64,000 nucleotides of DNA from CAVWDI01 sp963753725 (GCA_963753725.1 CAVWDI010000003.1:115344-179343), one strand, 5' to 3'. Numbered from the stretch's first letter, positions 38,901-47,948 are shown. Made by a program: numbers and translations. The notes: a model not told the origin generated them from the letters alone.

Positions 38901-41086
38901 ATGGAAAAGTCTGAATTTCAGTTGGATACGATTGCCTGGCCGCTGTCCCGCCTGGGTGAATTACTCGACAATCTGGCAAAAAGTAGTAAACTTTTGTCAA
39001 ATCCAGTCGATCTTCCCCAACCTGAATTTGATACAAAGGACGTAAATGATCAGGATGTAGCCATATGGATGGATGTGGCTGCTGCGACTTTGAATCTGGA
39101 AGCTGAAAAAATCGATGCCTATTACCAAGATATTGAAAAATTAATCCATGCTGCTGGACCGGCAATTTTGCGGTTACCCGGAACATGGGAGGTGGAACGC
39201 CCTCAATTGTTGGCGCTTGTCAAAGGTGGGAAAAAACGTGTAAAAATATTGACACCCGATCTAAAAAAGCGCAGATATAAATTCGAATCTATCCGAAATC
39301 TGATATGTCACCCATACGAAGGCGCGTATGTTAGTGATCTGGATGTACTGCTTGAAGAAGTGCAGGTTCCAGCAGAACGTGTCCCCCTGGCTCGCAAAAC
39401 AATTTTACGCGAACAACTTGCCAACGTGAGAATTGAGGCAGGCTGGTTACTGCGCCAGCCGCCTGGTTCCAGCCTATGGCGTCAAATACGGACTGCAGGT
39501 TTAGTGCGCCCATTAATTACTATGTTTGGATTATATTTTATCCAGATTCTCCTCTCAATTTCTGCCTGGATTGTGATAGGGAGGGGGATATTTATGGGGC
39601 ACTACGATTGGGGTTGGATTCTCGCTTGGGTGATATTGTTATTCTCCACTATTCCTTTATCTGTAATCGTCAGCGATGCTCAGAATGAAATATCCCAAAG
39701 ATCAGGGGTGCTGTTCAAGCAGCGCTTGCTGTCCGGGACATTAAACCTGCAACCAGAAGAAATCCGCCACCAGGGGCGCGGCCAATTTTTAGGTAGAGTG
39801 ATGGAATCTGAAGCTGTTGAAATGCTGTTCCTGAATGGCGGATTTTTATCGATCATGTCAATCCTCGAGTTATTTTTTGCGGTCTTGATCCTGGCAAATG
39901 GCGCTGGTGGGATTATGCATTCCATTATTCTGGTAATTTGGGTTTTCGTAATCCTCATTATGCTGTACAGGAATTATCGGATTGCCAATGAATGGACAAA
40001 CGCTTACCAGGATATGACCAACGACCTGGTTGAGAATATGGTTGGTCACCGTACTCGCCTGGCGCAAGAGGATCCAAAACGCTGGCATGAAAATGAAGAT
40101 CTCGCAATTGATATTTACTTAAAGCAGTCGGAAAGATTAGATAAGTTGAGCATCCAAATAAATTCACTGAGCGTACGAGGCTGGATGGTTTTGGGTATGT
40201 TGGGTATTATTTTTCCATTTATTACCAACACGGCAACTCCGCAAGAATTGGTAATAAGTTTAGGAGGTATCCTGTTTGCTACGCAAGCGTTGACCAAGCT
40301 TGTGGCAGGTTCACAAAGTTCTATCAGTTTACTCATAGCCTGGCGGCAGGTATCAACCTTGTTTAAAGCTGCAGAACGTCCGAGAGAGATACAATCTCTG
40401 GATTATTTTGCACACCGGGGGCATTTTGGAGGATATGCGCCATTTTTTCAAGACGGTCAGGAAGAAGATGCAGACTATCCACTACTGCTGGCGAGAGAGT
40501 TGAATTTCCGGTACAAAGCAAACTCTAAACCGGTCCTGACGGATTGTAATATGAACATTAGAGGTGGAGAACGGATCCTTCTGGAAGGTTCATCAGGGAG
40601 CGGGAAAACAACCTTAGCTGCGCTGCTTACTGGTCTGAGGAATCCGGAAACGGGTTCACTGCTTTTAATGGGGTCGATCGCCAGATTATGGGTTCACAAG
40701 AATGGCGGCGAAGAGTGGTGATGGCGCCCCAATTTCAAGAAAATTATATATTCTCCGAAACGTTTGCGTTTAATTTATTGATGGGCCGCCGCTGGCCTCC
40801 CCAGCCAGCAGATTTGGAGCTTGCAGAGACCATTTGCCGTGAACTGGGGCTTGATGAAGTACTTGATAAAATGCCCTCTGGTTTGCAGCAGATGCTGGGA
40901 GAAAATGGTTGGCAGTTATCGCATGGTGAACGCAGCCGAGTATATATCGCCCGCACATTACTCCAGCAGGCTGATTTAACAATCCTGGATGAGACCTTTG
41001 GAGCATTGGATCCGCAAAACCTTAAACGAGCGCTTCAAACGGTGCTCGACCGCGCTCCTACATTATTGGTGATCGCTCATCCATGA
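38901..41086 (+). CDS. Peptidase-less ABC transporter, permease/ATPase (NHLM ABC2-like), frameshifted near 40667
   Basis: A protein of about 727 aa. The N-terminal 190 residues are a cytoplasmic domain without C39 motifs. A six-helix membrane domain follows (about 200-490), then an ATPase domain: Walker A LLEGSSGSGKTTLAALL, signature LSHGERSRVYIARTLL, Walker B LTILDETFGALD (Thr instead of the usual Pro). The frame breaks at about 40667; adding one A gives GVDRQIMGSQEWRRRVVMAP and restores continuity. Pairing of a C39-containing and a peptidase-less ABC protein with a short HlyD protein is the known composition of NHLM exporters, so I infer a heteromeric exporter. It is flanked by peptide genes on both sides. 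Confidence 0.88.
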
Positions 41087-41205
41087 ACCAGATCACTAAT
41101 TATTGATATAATTCGCGCCAATATTTATTGGATAAGAAAATAATTGGAGTATATATTATTTTCCGAGTGATAATCAGACAAACTAAGTTGCGCAATGGAG
41201 TATTT

Positions 41206-41400
41206 ATGAAAGTCAGGACTGGTATTTATGCAGGTCAGGGTTTGGGGGATACGGTCGCAGATGTCACCCACAAGGTGGGATTGGACCAGGTGGCTAAATC
41301 CTACGAAGAATTGACCGGTAAATCCTGCGGCTGTAAGCAGCGTCAGGAGACATTGAATCAAATTCAACTGCCATCTATGAGTATGTTGCTGAACACATAA
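41206..41400 (+). CDS. Shared-leader peptide P2 (64 aa) with CGC motif
   Basis: The product begins MKVRTGIYAG, the common leader, and continues QGLGDTVADVTHKVGLDQVA, then SYEELTGKSCGCKQRQETLN. The CGCxxRQxxLN ending resembles a short Cys-Gly-Cys module found in phage-like and small bacterial proteins, possibly metal-binding; this is a pattern resemblance only. GGAG lies six bases before the ATG at 41206. The stop overlaps the next start (TAATG), so it is translationally coupled to the pentapeptide lipoprotein. Confidence 0.8.
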   Translation: MKVRTGIYAGQGLGDTVADVTHKVGLDQVAKSYEELTGKSCGCKQRQETLNQIQLPSMSMLLNT

Positions 41401-42431
41401 TGCGTTTAAATTTTCTGCTGTTAATCCTTCTGATTTGCGTGGCCGCTTTGATGGCAGGATGCGGCGCGTCATTACCTTCAGGATGTCCGCCTGATTGTGT
41501 TAGTCAAGATTTATCCCGAAATAGCATGGATGGAATTGATCTGAGCAACTCGCGGTTAATGGATGCCAATTTGAATAAAGCAGATATGGTAAATGCAAAT
41601 CTGGTGGGTTCGGATTTAAGCGGCGCTCAAATTACCGATGTAGATTTAGAAGGGGCGGACCTCAGTCAAACAAAGTTGATAGGTGCAGATTTTACGAGCA
41701 CATTTCTGCGAAATACAATCATGGATGGTGCTGATTTGCGCGGCGCAAACCTTCAAGACACAATTTTAGATACGGTTGACCTGAGACAAACGGAAATGTA
41801 CGGTGTGACATTGAACGGAGCGAGTTTGATCGGCAGTAAATTAAATGGTGTGGATCTGAGCGGCGTTCAAATGTACGAAGCGAATTTAAGCGGCGCAAAA
41901 ATGAGCGGCACAGGGACACTATTAAATGGAGCTGCGCTCAGTTTTTCAAATTTGAGTGGGGTAGAACTCAAAGGCGCTAAAATGAAAGGTGCCTGGTTTA
42001 ATCTGACAAAACTGGTTGGCACTCAATTAGAAAGCGCTGATTTATCCGGATCCACTTTTTTAGGAGCGGACCTAACTGGCGCTGATCTTTCGAATGCCAA
42101 ATTGAACGGCGCCATGCTAATCGGCGCAAATTTGAGCGGTACAGATTTGCGCGGCGCAGATTTATTCGGCGCAGTACTGGAAATTGATATCCCAAGAAAT
42201 GAAAAAGAAGACTACTACCAGAGTCAGAAACTTACGGGCAACGATTTGATTTATCAAATCTCTAGAACGGGTGTCTTAAAAGCATTGTATGACCCTTGGA
42301 TCCTGGAACTGAATGAAGTTCGGTTAAAGCCGTTATTAGTAGATGCTCAACTTCAAGGGACAATCTATGATGATAAAACCATATGGCCGGATGGTTTTGA
42401 AATTCCCAGTTCGGCTGTAAAAAAGCCATAA
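41400..42431 (+). CDS. Pentapeptide-repeat lipoprotein
   Basis: A 343-aa exported protein. A signal peptide ends in lipobox LMAGCGA (Cys about 21). From residue 40 to about 260 it is made of A(D/N)Lxx pentapeptides (for example ADLSQTKLIGADFTS, GADLRGANLQDTI, GADLTGADLSNAKLNGA), which form a right-handed quadrilateral beta helix. The last 80 residues are non-repetitive. It is coupled to peptide P2 and followed by a second pentapeptide protein, so it probably works with the exported peptides at the cell surface. Biochemical role unknown. Confidence 0.88.
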   Translation: MRLNFLLLILLICVAALMAGCGASLPSGCPPDCVSQDLSRNSMDGIDLSNSRLMDANLNKADMVNANLVGSDLSGAQITDVDLEGADLSQTKLIGADFTSTFLRNTIMDGADLRGANLQDTILDTVDLRQTEMYGVTLNGASLIGSKLNGVDLSGVQMYEANLSGAKMSGTGTLLNGAALSFSNLSGVELKGAKMKGAWFNLTKLVGTQLESADLSGSTFLGADLTGADLSNAKLNGAMLIGANLSGTDLRGADLFGAVLEIDIPRNEKEDYYQSQKLTGNDLIYQISRTGVLKALYDPWILELNEVRLKPLLVDAQLQGTIYDDKTIWPDGFEIPSSAVKKP

Positions 42432-42470
42432 TCAGGTTCAGAATAATCGAACTGTACAGAGATTATCGAA

Positions 42471-43557
42471 ATGGAATTGAATCAAAAATCCACTAAAAGT
42501 GGGACCAATTATGGGCGATTATTTATTGTCCTTTTATTATTGGTGTCATTCGCTGGGGGTACAGTGTATATTGTATCTTTCCTGAGATGCCCGCCCATAT
42601 GTACCGGACAAATCCTGACAAATCGCGATTTCAGAAGCAAATCACTTAATGAAGCGAAGTTTTCCAATGCCTTATTAAAAGGTGCAGATTTCACCAGCGC
42701 TTCGCTTGAAAATGCTGATTTTTCCGGCGCTGATTTGAGTGGAGCCACTTTTAACGGCGCCTCATTAGTAGGAGCTGATTTTTCTGGCGCGACATTAATC
42801 GGCGCAGATTTTACTGGCGCAAATCTTACCGCCTCGAAGATGGATCTGGCGGATTTGAACAGCGTTAAATTTTTCCGACGCGAAACTTACGGGTGTGGAC
42901 TTCTCCAGTGATGTTACCCTCACGGCAGCTAATTTTAACAAAGCAGTTTTAATTAATGCTGATTTTACTGGGACAGATCTCAGAGGAGCGTCATTTTCAG
43001 ACGCAAATTTGAACGGCGCCAAACTCAGCAGAGCCAAAATGGAAGGCACCAATCTCAGCGGCGCAACTTTACATGGCGCCAACCTTGTTGGAGCAAGCTT
43101 GGTGGGCGCTACGCTCGATCGAGCAAATCTACAGGGAGTGTTTTTAGAATTTGCCGATTTGTCTGGCGTATCCCTGGATAGGACAAATATGAATGGGGCG
43201 GAAATGCGAAATGTAAAATTAACAGGCGCAAACATTACAGTGTCAAGCCTGAGCGGAGCAGAATTGTCTGAGGCGATTTTGAGTGATGCAGTTTTTTCAG
43301 GATCAATTGTTTCGGGCGCTAATTTAGCGGATACCTCCCAATTAAATACTCGCTATGAAATATATAAGAATGATAGATTCCCACCACATACATTATTACT
43401 GCCAAGTAATTTAGATGGTTCGGATATGAGTGGAGCAATATTGCTTGGCACTTCTCTTGAAGGCGCATCAATCGATGGTGCAAATACAGATGATATTGTT
43501 TGGGACGATACAACTGTCTGGCCAATGCGCCTATTATCCAATCCGCCATCCCAGTAA
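42471..43557 (+). CDS. Pentapeptide-repeat membrane protein, frameshifted near 42865
   Basis: About 362 aa. A single N-terminal membrane helix (LFIVLLLLVSFAGGTVYIVS) is followed by CPPIC and a long run of pentapeptides (GADFTSASLENADFSGADLS ... TLTAANFNKAVLINADFTG ... ADLSGVSLDRTNMNGAEM). The C-terminal tail is non-repetitive and similar in style to that of the preceding lipoprotein (DDIVWDDTTVWPMR versus YDDKTIWPDGFE), so the two are paralogues. The frame breaks near 42865; removing one A gives SVNFSDAKLTGVDFSSDV. It ends 28 bases before the ParA-like gene. Confidence 0.85.
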
Positions 43558-43585
43558 ATGGAAAATACTTTAGGGGTGTTTTATC

Positions 43586-44341
43586 ATGACTACCACAATA
43601 ACCATTGCTAATCAGAAAGGCGGTGTCGGGAAAACCACCACTGCTGTAAATTTAGCGCATGGTTTGGTGCTCGAAGGCAAACGCGTGCTGCTGGTGGATC
43701 TCGATCCGCAGGGACAATGTGCAACTATTCTGGGACTGAAGCCTGAACCAGATACGTTTAATCTGCTGGTGGCAGATTTTTCCTTGAACCAGGTCGCTCG
43801 TCCCACCGACCGGGAAAATTTATTTGTAATTATCGGAGATGAGAAGACGGCTACAGCCCAAACCGTGCTCAGCGTTCAAAAATCCCCCATATCATTTACC
43901 TATAACCGCTTGATTTCACCTGCCAAGGCGGGTAATTATGATTACGTAGTGATTGATACTTCTCCAAGTGTTGGTGAATTGCAGGTGCAGTCATTATGGG
44001 CAAGCGATGGTGTTCTGATTCCGTGTACCGTTGATTATCTCGCCTCCGATGGGGTGTTCAGCATTGCCAAAACCCTGGTGAATTTGGAGCAAGAGTTTGA
44101 GTGGCAGGGAAAAATTCTTGGCGTTCTGCCGACCTTCTATGATGAAGTAACTCGCGAGAGCAAAGCGACGCTAAATGATTTGAGGGATAATTTTCATCGC
44201 TATGTGCTCAATCCTATCCACAGGGCAACGATTTTAAGAGAGTGCGCGGTTGAAGGAAAGACAATTTTTGAACTGGCCCCTAACAGTAGAGCAGCGCTTC
44301 AATACCAGGAATTGGTGAATTTTGTCATAGGATGGGAATAA
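43586..44341 (+). CDS. ParA/Soj-family ATPase
   Basis: A 251-aa MinD/ParA ATPase. The deviant Walker A KGGVGKTTTAVNLA (residues 11-24) has the signature Lys. LVDLDPQGQCATILG and YVVIDTSPSVGELQ are the A' and B motifs. No ParB, parS-like array or replication gene is near, so plasmid partition is unlikely. Orphan ParA proteins often position protein clusters or secretion machines. Here it ends the operon P1-ABC-P2-pentapeptide-pentapeptide, which suggests that it positions this surface system. A terminator follows at once. Confidence 0.9.
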   Translation: MTTTITIANQKGGVGKTTTAVNLAHGLVLEGKRVLLVDLDPQGQCATILGLKPEPDTFNLLVADFSLNQVARPTDRENLFVIIGDEKTATAQTVLSVQKSPISFTYNRLISPAKAGNYDYVVIDTSPSVGELQVQSLWASDGVLIPCTVDYLASDGVFSIAKTLVNLEQEFEWQGKILGVLPTFYDEVTRESKATLNDLRDNFHRYVLNPIHRATILRECAVEGKTIFELAPNSRAALQYQELVNFVIGWE

Positions 44342-44347
44342 AAATAA

Positions 44348-44382
44348 ACGGGCTGGTGGGTACGATCGCCAGCCCGTTTTTG
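44348..44382. terminator. Terminator after the ParA gene (copy 1)
   Basis: Stem ACGGGCTGG/CCAGCCCGT with a T5 run serves the plus-strand operon and may also serve the convergent minus-strand gene. Its inner segment TGGGTACGATC is reverse-complemented in the second copy at 47184, as if the palindrome had flipped. Confidence 0.85.
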
Positions 44383-44434
44383 ATATTAAATCACCTTGCC
44401 GCTAATTGAACCAGTTTTTCAATCTGAGGTCAGG

Positions 44435-44956
44435 TCATGCAGCTGCTTCTGAGGTTTCAGCGGGGGGCTGCTTACGCCGGCGGCTGGATTGCCTGGCAGC
44501 CGGTTTCGCTTTTTCGGCTTCGGGTTCCTCGTCTTCTTCTGCTGCTTCCGGAACGACCTCATCGACCTCTTTCGCCTTGCGGAACTCCTGGCTGTAGACC
44601 ACAATTGCCTCGACAAACACCGACATCAAAGCGGGCTTGTTTGCATATTCGCCATCGACCAGGTTTTTCAAACTGTAATCGAGATCGCTTGTATATGCAT
44701 CAAGCGCCTGGGTGAAATCTCTGGCATCCTGATCAGAAAGACCAGCCAGCCAGGTTTTAAAATCATCAGGAAGCAGATCGGTTCCCGCTCCGGCAGCCCA
44801 TGCTTTGAATGGTTCCGCCAGTGAACGTTTCATAACCCGTGACTGCCACCAGTCGTCAGCGCGCCCGCTCCAACTGCGAGTGGATGTGGCGACCTTGTCC
44901 GCAGTGCCGTCAATGGATTGGCTGTATTTGCTGCGGGCGAAGAAATAGCCGATCAC
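44435..44956 (-). CDS. Membrane-anchored protein with acidic/basic tail, duplicated (copy 1)
   Basis: A protein of about 173 aa from GTG 44956. In the same frame, codons upstream to 44988 encode a hydrophobic stretch (LLLIFIIIAVVIGYFFARSK) that closely matches the start of the small protein at 49649-49840, so the true product probably begins with this membrane helix; no ATG lies in frame. An ATG is present one base out of frame at the expected place. The body is helical (WWQSRVMKRSLAEPFKAWAA ... FKTWLAGLSDQDARDFTQAL). The tail is Glu-rich, then Lys/Arg-rich. I do not recognise the family. It follows the 30-aa membrane gene. Confidence 0.72.
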   Translation of the reverse strand: MIGYFFARSKYSQSIDGTADKVATSTRSWSGRADDWWQSRVMKRSLAEPFKAWAAGAGTDLLPDDFKTWLAGLSDQDARDFTQALDAYTSDLDYSLKNLVDGEYANKPALMSVFVEAIVVYSQEFRKAKEVDEVVPEAAEEDEEPEAEKAKPAARQSSRRRKQPPAETSEAAA

Positions 44957-45020
44957 TACTGCGATGATGATGAAGATAAGTAGAAGTCATATCGTTGTTC
45001 CGGACCTTCCCTGGTTGGGA

Positions 45021-45113
45021 TTATTCTTCTGAGTTATCTGGTTTGGTCCTGCGTGTGGCTATGTAGTAACCAACTGCGCCTGCGGCGACCAGCAGAATGA
45101 TTAACGGGATCAT
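45021..45113 (-). CDS. 30-aa single-span membrane miniprotein (copy 1)
   Basis: A tiny gene with an AGGAGG site six bases before ATG. The product is one membrane helix (MIPLIILLVAAGAVGYYIAT) plus a charged tail (RRTKPDNSEE). The second copy at 47856-47948 differs by a single residue (Ile/Leu), so the protein is under selection or recently duplicated. It lies between the SPFH gene and the 173-aa membrane-anchored gene on the same strand. Confidence 0.72.
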   Translation of the reverse strand: MIPLIILLVAAGAVGYYIATRRTKPDNSEE

Positions 45114-45248
45114 GGAATACCTCCTGGAAAGTGAGAGATTGGAATAGGTTTCAAAATCAACAAAATTATAGCACAGTCCTTTGGGATAAAATCCTGTTAG
45201 GCAAAAAATATTTTACAGATCTGCAAAGAATACATTTGCGCATAGATA

Positions 45249-46407
45249 TCATGGCGTGAGTGTGGGTGTGGGGGAAGGGATGGGCTGCAGGGTGGGCGTG
45301 ATCATCTGGGTACCGGTGATATCTAAACCGGGAACGATCTGCGGTATTTCTTCGCTTTCCAAATTCAGACCGGATGTCAGATCGGGAAGCGGCAGCAAGA
45401 AGGGATTGTCAGCGGGGACAAGCATAACCTGCACGCCTGGACCCAGCTTATCGACATAGCGGTAGGTGATCAGGTTTTCATTATCTTTGAGAGCTTCGTT
45501 GATCAATTTGAGGGCTTCTGCTTCAGCCTCGGCTTTGACCAGGATCACCCTGGCATCCGCTTCTCCTTCCTGGATAGTGGCATTGGCGCGCCCCTCAGCC
45601 TCCAGCTTGAATTTGTCGCGCTGCCCTTCGGCTAACTTGCGCATTTGTTCGGCCTGAAATTCACGCTGGACTTTCTCCTGTTCCGCGACCTGTTTGTTCT
45701 CAATCGCCGAAGCGTATTCCGCGGAAAAACCGATATTGCGCAGCAGGAAACGATCGAGGATGAAACCTTTCTCAGCGAAAGCCGCGCGGATCTTTTCATC
45801 CAGGATAGATTTCAAGGTTCTTGCGCTTGGAACTGTTAACCTCGTCAGCGGTGAACTGGGACACCTCAGTACGTACAATACCGCGCAGGACAGGTCGGAT
45901 GAAATCCTCAATGTAGCGGTCCTGTAAATCGATATGGATGCGGATGACATCATTGGAATTGATGCGGTAGATAACCGAGACGTCCACAAAGACAGCCTGA
46001 CCGTCTGAGGTCCTGGCGGCGATGGAATCATCACCCACTTTTTCACCTTCGAGCGGGCCTGAGGACATGGTGTAGGTCTGCCAGTAAATCGGGTAGCGCG
46101 AGACGGTTTCTGCCAGCGGAGCAACCCACTGCAGACCGGAACGGAAGGGTTGTTCGCGGTAACCATCGCGGCTGATCAGGGATACCACAACCCCAACTTC
46201 CTGCGGTTCAATGAACACCAGGGCGGCGCTGAAGAGTGTTATCGCCAGAACAAGTAAAAAGAACAGCAGTACTCTGGCGCTCAGAATATTACGCAAGATA
46301 CCCCGGGGTCCGCCTTCTTGAAAACCTTTCAACCCGGAATATACTACTAATAACCCTAATAATACCCAACCGATCAGCGTTACAGTTGTAAGCAATTGAT
46401 CTAACAT
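45249..46407 (-). CDS. SPFH/prohibitin-family membrane protein, frameshifted near 45811
   Basis: About 385 aa. Two N-terminal hydrophobic segments (GWVLLGLLVVYSGL, VLLFFLLVLAITLFSAALVF) precede an SPFH domain (IEPQEVGVVVSLISRDGYRE ... RIHIDLQDRYIEDFIRPVLR). A coiled coil rich in Glu/Ala (EKVQREFQAEQMRKLAEGQ) and a Thr/Pro tail (ITPTLQPIPSPTPTLTP) follow. Removing one A at about 45811 joins KRKNLE to SILDEKIRAAFAEKGF. SPFH proteins form membrane rings or microdomains. Its 3' end is duplicated at 48099-48335. Confidence 0.88.
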
Positions 46408-46758
46408 AATTAATTTACCTTGATTTATTTATCGAAAAGAATTATATAACACGAGTTCTTCAGAATTTGTGATTGATTGTATTTGATGTTTCAATATGTT
46501 ATGATAAGCCCAGGATTGAAAATTCATAAGTAATTATCTGGGTGTAATATTTTCAGGATAATTATTATAACTTGCCCGAATATCGTATTGAACTGTTATA
46601 TCAAAAATCAGTCAAATGTCTTAATAAAGATATAATTTATAAACCGTCAAAATGACCTTGTCTCATCTAAAACGGCGTGTTATATTTTATAATAATTTGT
46701 GAGAATTATATTTGATATAAAAGAAAAATTCCTCTTCATAAGGAGTATACATAATAAG
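46408..46758. other. Divergent intergenic region between SPFH and peptide P3
   Basis: A 351-base AT-rich gap between the divergent SPFH gene and the P3 peptide gene. No reading frame or strong hairpin is seen. It should contain promoters for both directions. AAGGAG at 46739 precedes P3 by about 14 bases. Confidence 0.5.
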
Positions 46759-46974
46759 ATGACAAACAATATTAAACCTCAATTCAAAGTCCGATCGAAT
46801 CTCCGTGCCGGTGAGGGCGGTGGTTATGTAAATGGTGTTTATTACTCGGATCAAAGCGGTGTATGCGGTGGAACGACACCTCCTCCTCAGCCAACACCAA
46901 CACCACCACCAACTACTGGTGGCGGATATGTTGGCGGCGTTTATTACCCAGATCAAAGCGGCGCTTGCGGATAA
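46759..46974 (+). CDS. Shared-leader peptide P3 (71 aa) with duplicated GGGYV module
   Basis: The N-terminus TNNIKPQFKVRSNLRAGE has the leader core FKVRSNLRAG with a short extension, as in P8. The body is a tandem of GGGYVNGVYYSDQSGVCG and GGGYVGGVYYPDQSGACG separated by a Pro/Thr linker (TTPPPQPTPTPPPTT). Each module has one Cys, so the two could form a disulfide or link to other peptides. The same module ends P7. I know no family with this module. It is followed after 11 bases by P4. Confidence 0.82.
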   Translation: MTNNIKPQFKVRSNLRAGEGGGYVNGVYYSDQSGVCGGTTPPPQPTPTPPPTTGGGYVGGVYYPDQSGACG

Positions 46975-46985
46975 AGGAATTATCA

Positions 46986-47156
46986 ATGAAAGTAAAGACA
47001 AATCTAAGATCAGGTAACATGCTAGATGATGCCGCCCAGGAAGCAAATAAAGCCATAAATCAGGTTACTGGATTCGTTTCAGAAGCGAGCGCAGAAGCTG
47101 AGAAATTGTCGAATAGTGTAATTAACGCTGGGAAATGCGTGTACGGTTCTTTCTAA
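46986..47156 (+). CDS. Shared-leader peptide P4 (56 aa)
   Basis: Begins MKVKTNLRSG, the common leader, followed by an Ala/Ser/Val-rich helical body (NMLDDAAQEANKAINQVTGF, VSEASAEAEKLSNSV) and a VYGSF ending with one Cys. It is a homologue of P6, which shares the VTxFVSxA core and the VxGSF end. AAGGA lies about seven bases before ATG 46986. It is cotranscribed with P3 and ends before a terminator at 47184. Confidence 0.82.
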   Translation: MKVKTNLRSGNMLDDAAQEANKAINQVTGFVSEASAEAEKLSNSVINAGKCVYGSF

Positions 47157-47183
47157 TAATATAATTAAAATTGTATATAAGTT

Positions 47184-47219
47184 AAACGGGCTGGAGATCG
47201 TACCCACCAGCCCGTTTTT
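47184..47219. terminator. Terminator after P4 (copy 2, inner part inverted)
   Basis: AAACGGGCTGG/CCAGCCCGTTTTT surrounds AGATCGTACCCA, which is the reverse complement of the matching interior of the 44348 terminator. It ends the P3-P4 unit and marks the edge of the duplicated segment. Confidence 0.85.
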
Positions 47220-47275
47220 GTTATTTTATCAGATTGCCGCTGGTTGAAACCAGCTCTTGTCAAGCAAGGATCAGG

Positions 47276-47791
47276 TCATGCAGCAGCTTCGGAAGTTTCA
47301 GCGGTAGTCCCCTTGCGCCGGCGGCTGGATTGCCTGGCAGCCGGTTTCGCCTTTTCGGTTTTGGGCTCCTCTTCTTCTTCTTTTTCCGGAACCTCATCCA
47401 CCTCTTTCGCCTTGCGGAATTCCTGACTGTAGACCACAATTGCCTCGACAAACACCGACATCATGGCGGGTTTGTTTGCATATTCGCCTTCAACCAGGTC
47501 TTTCAGGCTGTAACCGAGGTCACTGGCATATGCATCAAGCGCCTGGGTGAAATCTCTGGCATCCTGATCAGGTAGACCAGCCAGCCAGGTTTTGAAATCA
47601 TCAGGAAGCAGGTCGGCTCCCGCTCCGGCAGCCCATGCTTTTAAAGGACCAGCCAGCGAGCGTTTCTTAACGCGTGACTGCCACCAGTCGTCGGCGCGCC
47701 CGCTCCAACTGCGAGTGGATGTGACGACCTTGTCCGCAGTGCCGTCAATGGATTGGCTGTATTTGCTGCGGGCGAAGAAATAGCCGATCAC
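47276..47791 (-). CDS. Membrane-anchored protein with acidic/basic tail, duplicated (copy 2)
   Basis: A protein of about 171 aa, closely similar to 44435-44956 along its whole length (SKYSQSIDGTADKV, WWQSRVKKRSLAGPLKAWAA). The acidic tail is shorter and richer in Glu/Lys. As in copy 1, an in-frame hydrophobic stretch upstream (LLLIFIIIAVVIGYFF) lacks ATG; the frame stays open here because the TGA of copy 1 is TCA. The first standard start in frame is GTG 47791. The preserved reading frame in both copies argues that the protein is made. Function unknown. Confidence 0.72.
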   Translation of the reverse strand: MIGYFFARSKYSQSIDGTADKVVTSTRSWSGRADDWWQSRVKKRSLAGPLKAWAAGAGADLLPDDFKTWLAGLPDQDARDFTQALDAYASDLGYSLKDLVEGEYANKPAMMSVFVEAIVVYSQEFRKAKEVDEVPEKEEEEEPKTEKAKPAARQSSRRRKGTTAETSEAAA

Positions 47792-47855
47792 TACTGCGAT
47801 GATGATGAATATAAGTAGAAGTGATATCGTTGTTCCGCACCTTCCCTGGTTGGGA

Positions 47856-47948
47856 TTATTCTTCTGAGTTATCTGGTTTGGTCCTGCGTGTGGCTAAGTA
47901 GTAACCAACTGCGCCTGCTGCGACCAGCAGAATGATTAACGGGATCAT
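47856..47948 (-). CDS. 30-aa single-span membrane miniprotein (copy 2)
   Basis: Near-identical to 45021-45113 with one Ile-to-Leu change (MIPLIILLVAAGAVGYYLAT, then RRTKPDNSEE). It keeps the same AGGAGG ribosome site and spacing. It is retained although the neighbouring SPFH copy is destroyed, which suggests that the miniprotein and the membrane-anchored protein are the functional part of the duplication. Confidence 0.72.
   Translation of the reverse strand: MIPLIILLVAAGAVGYYLATRRTKPDNSEE

Larger units (their letters stand above)
44378..45440 (-). repeat. Segmental duplication, copy 1
   Basis: About 1.06 kb that matches 47216-48290 in the same orientation. It covers a 170-aa membrane-anchored protein gene, a 30-aa membrane protein gene and the 3' end of the SPFH gene. 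Long stretches are nearly identical, for example around the 30-aa gene, with scattered substitutions elsewhere. This copy retains the complete SPFH gene. Confidence 0.85.

Noticed and set aside
42795..43235. Minus-strand open frame opposite the pentapeptide repeats
   Set aside because: Pentapeptide codons give regular antisense patterns; the sense frame has clear repeats and a membrane helix.
43586..44341. ParA as sign of a plasmid or integrative element
   Set aside because: No ParB, parS-like array, replication gene, integrase or attachment site is visible nearby.
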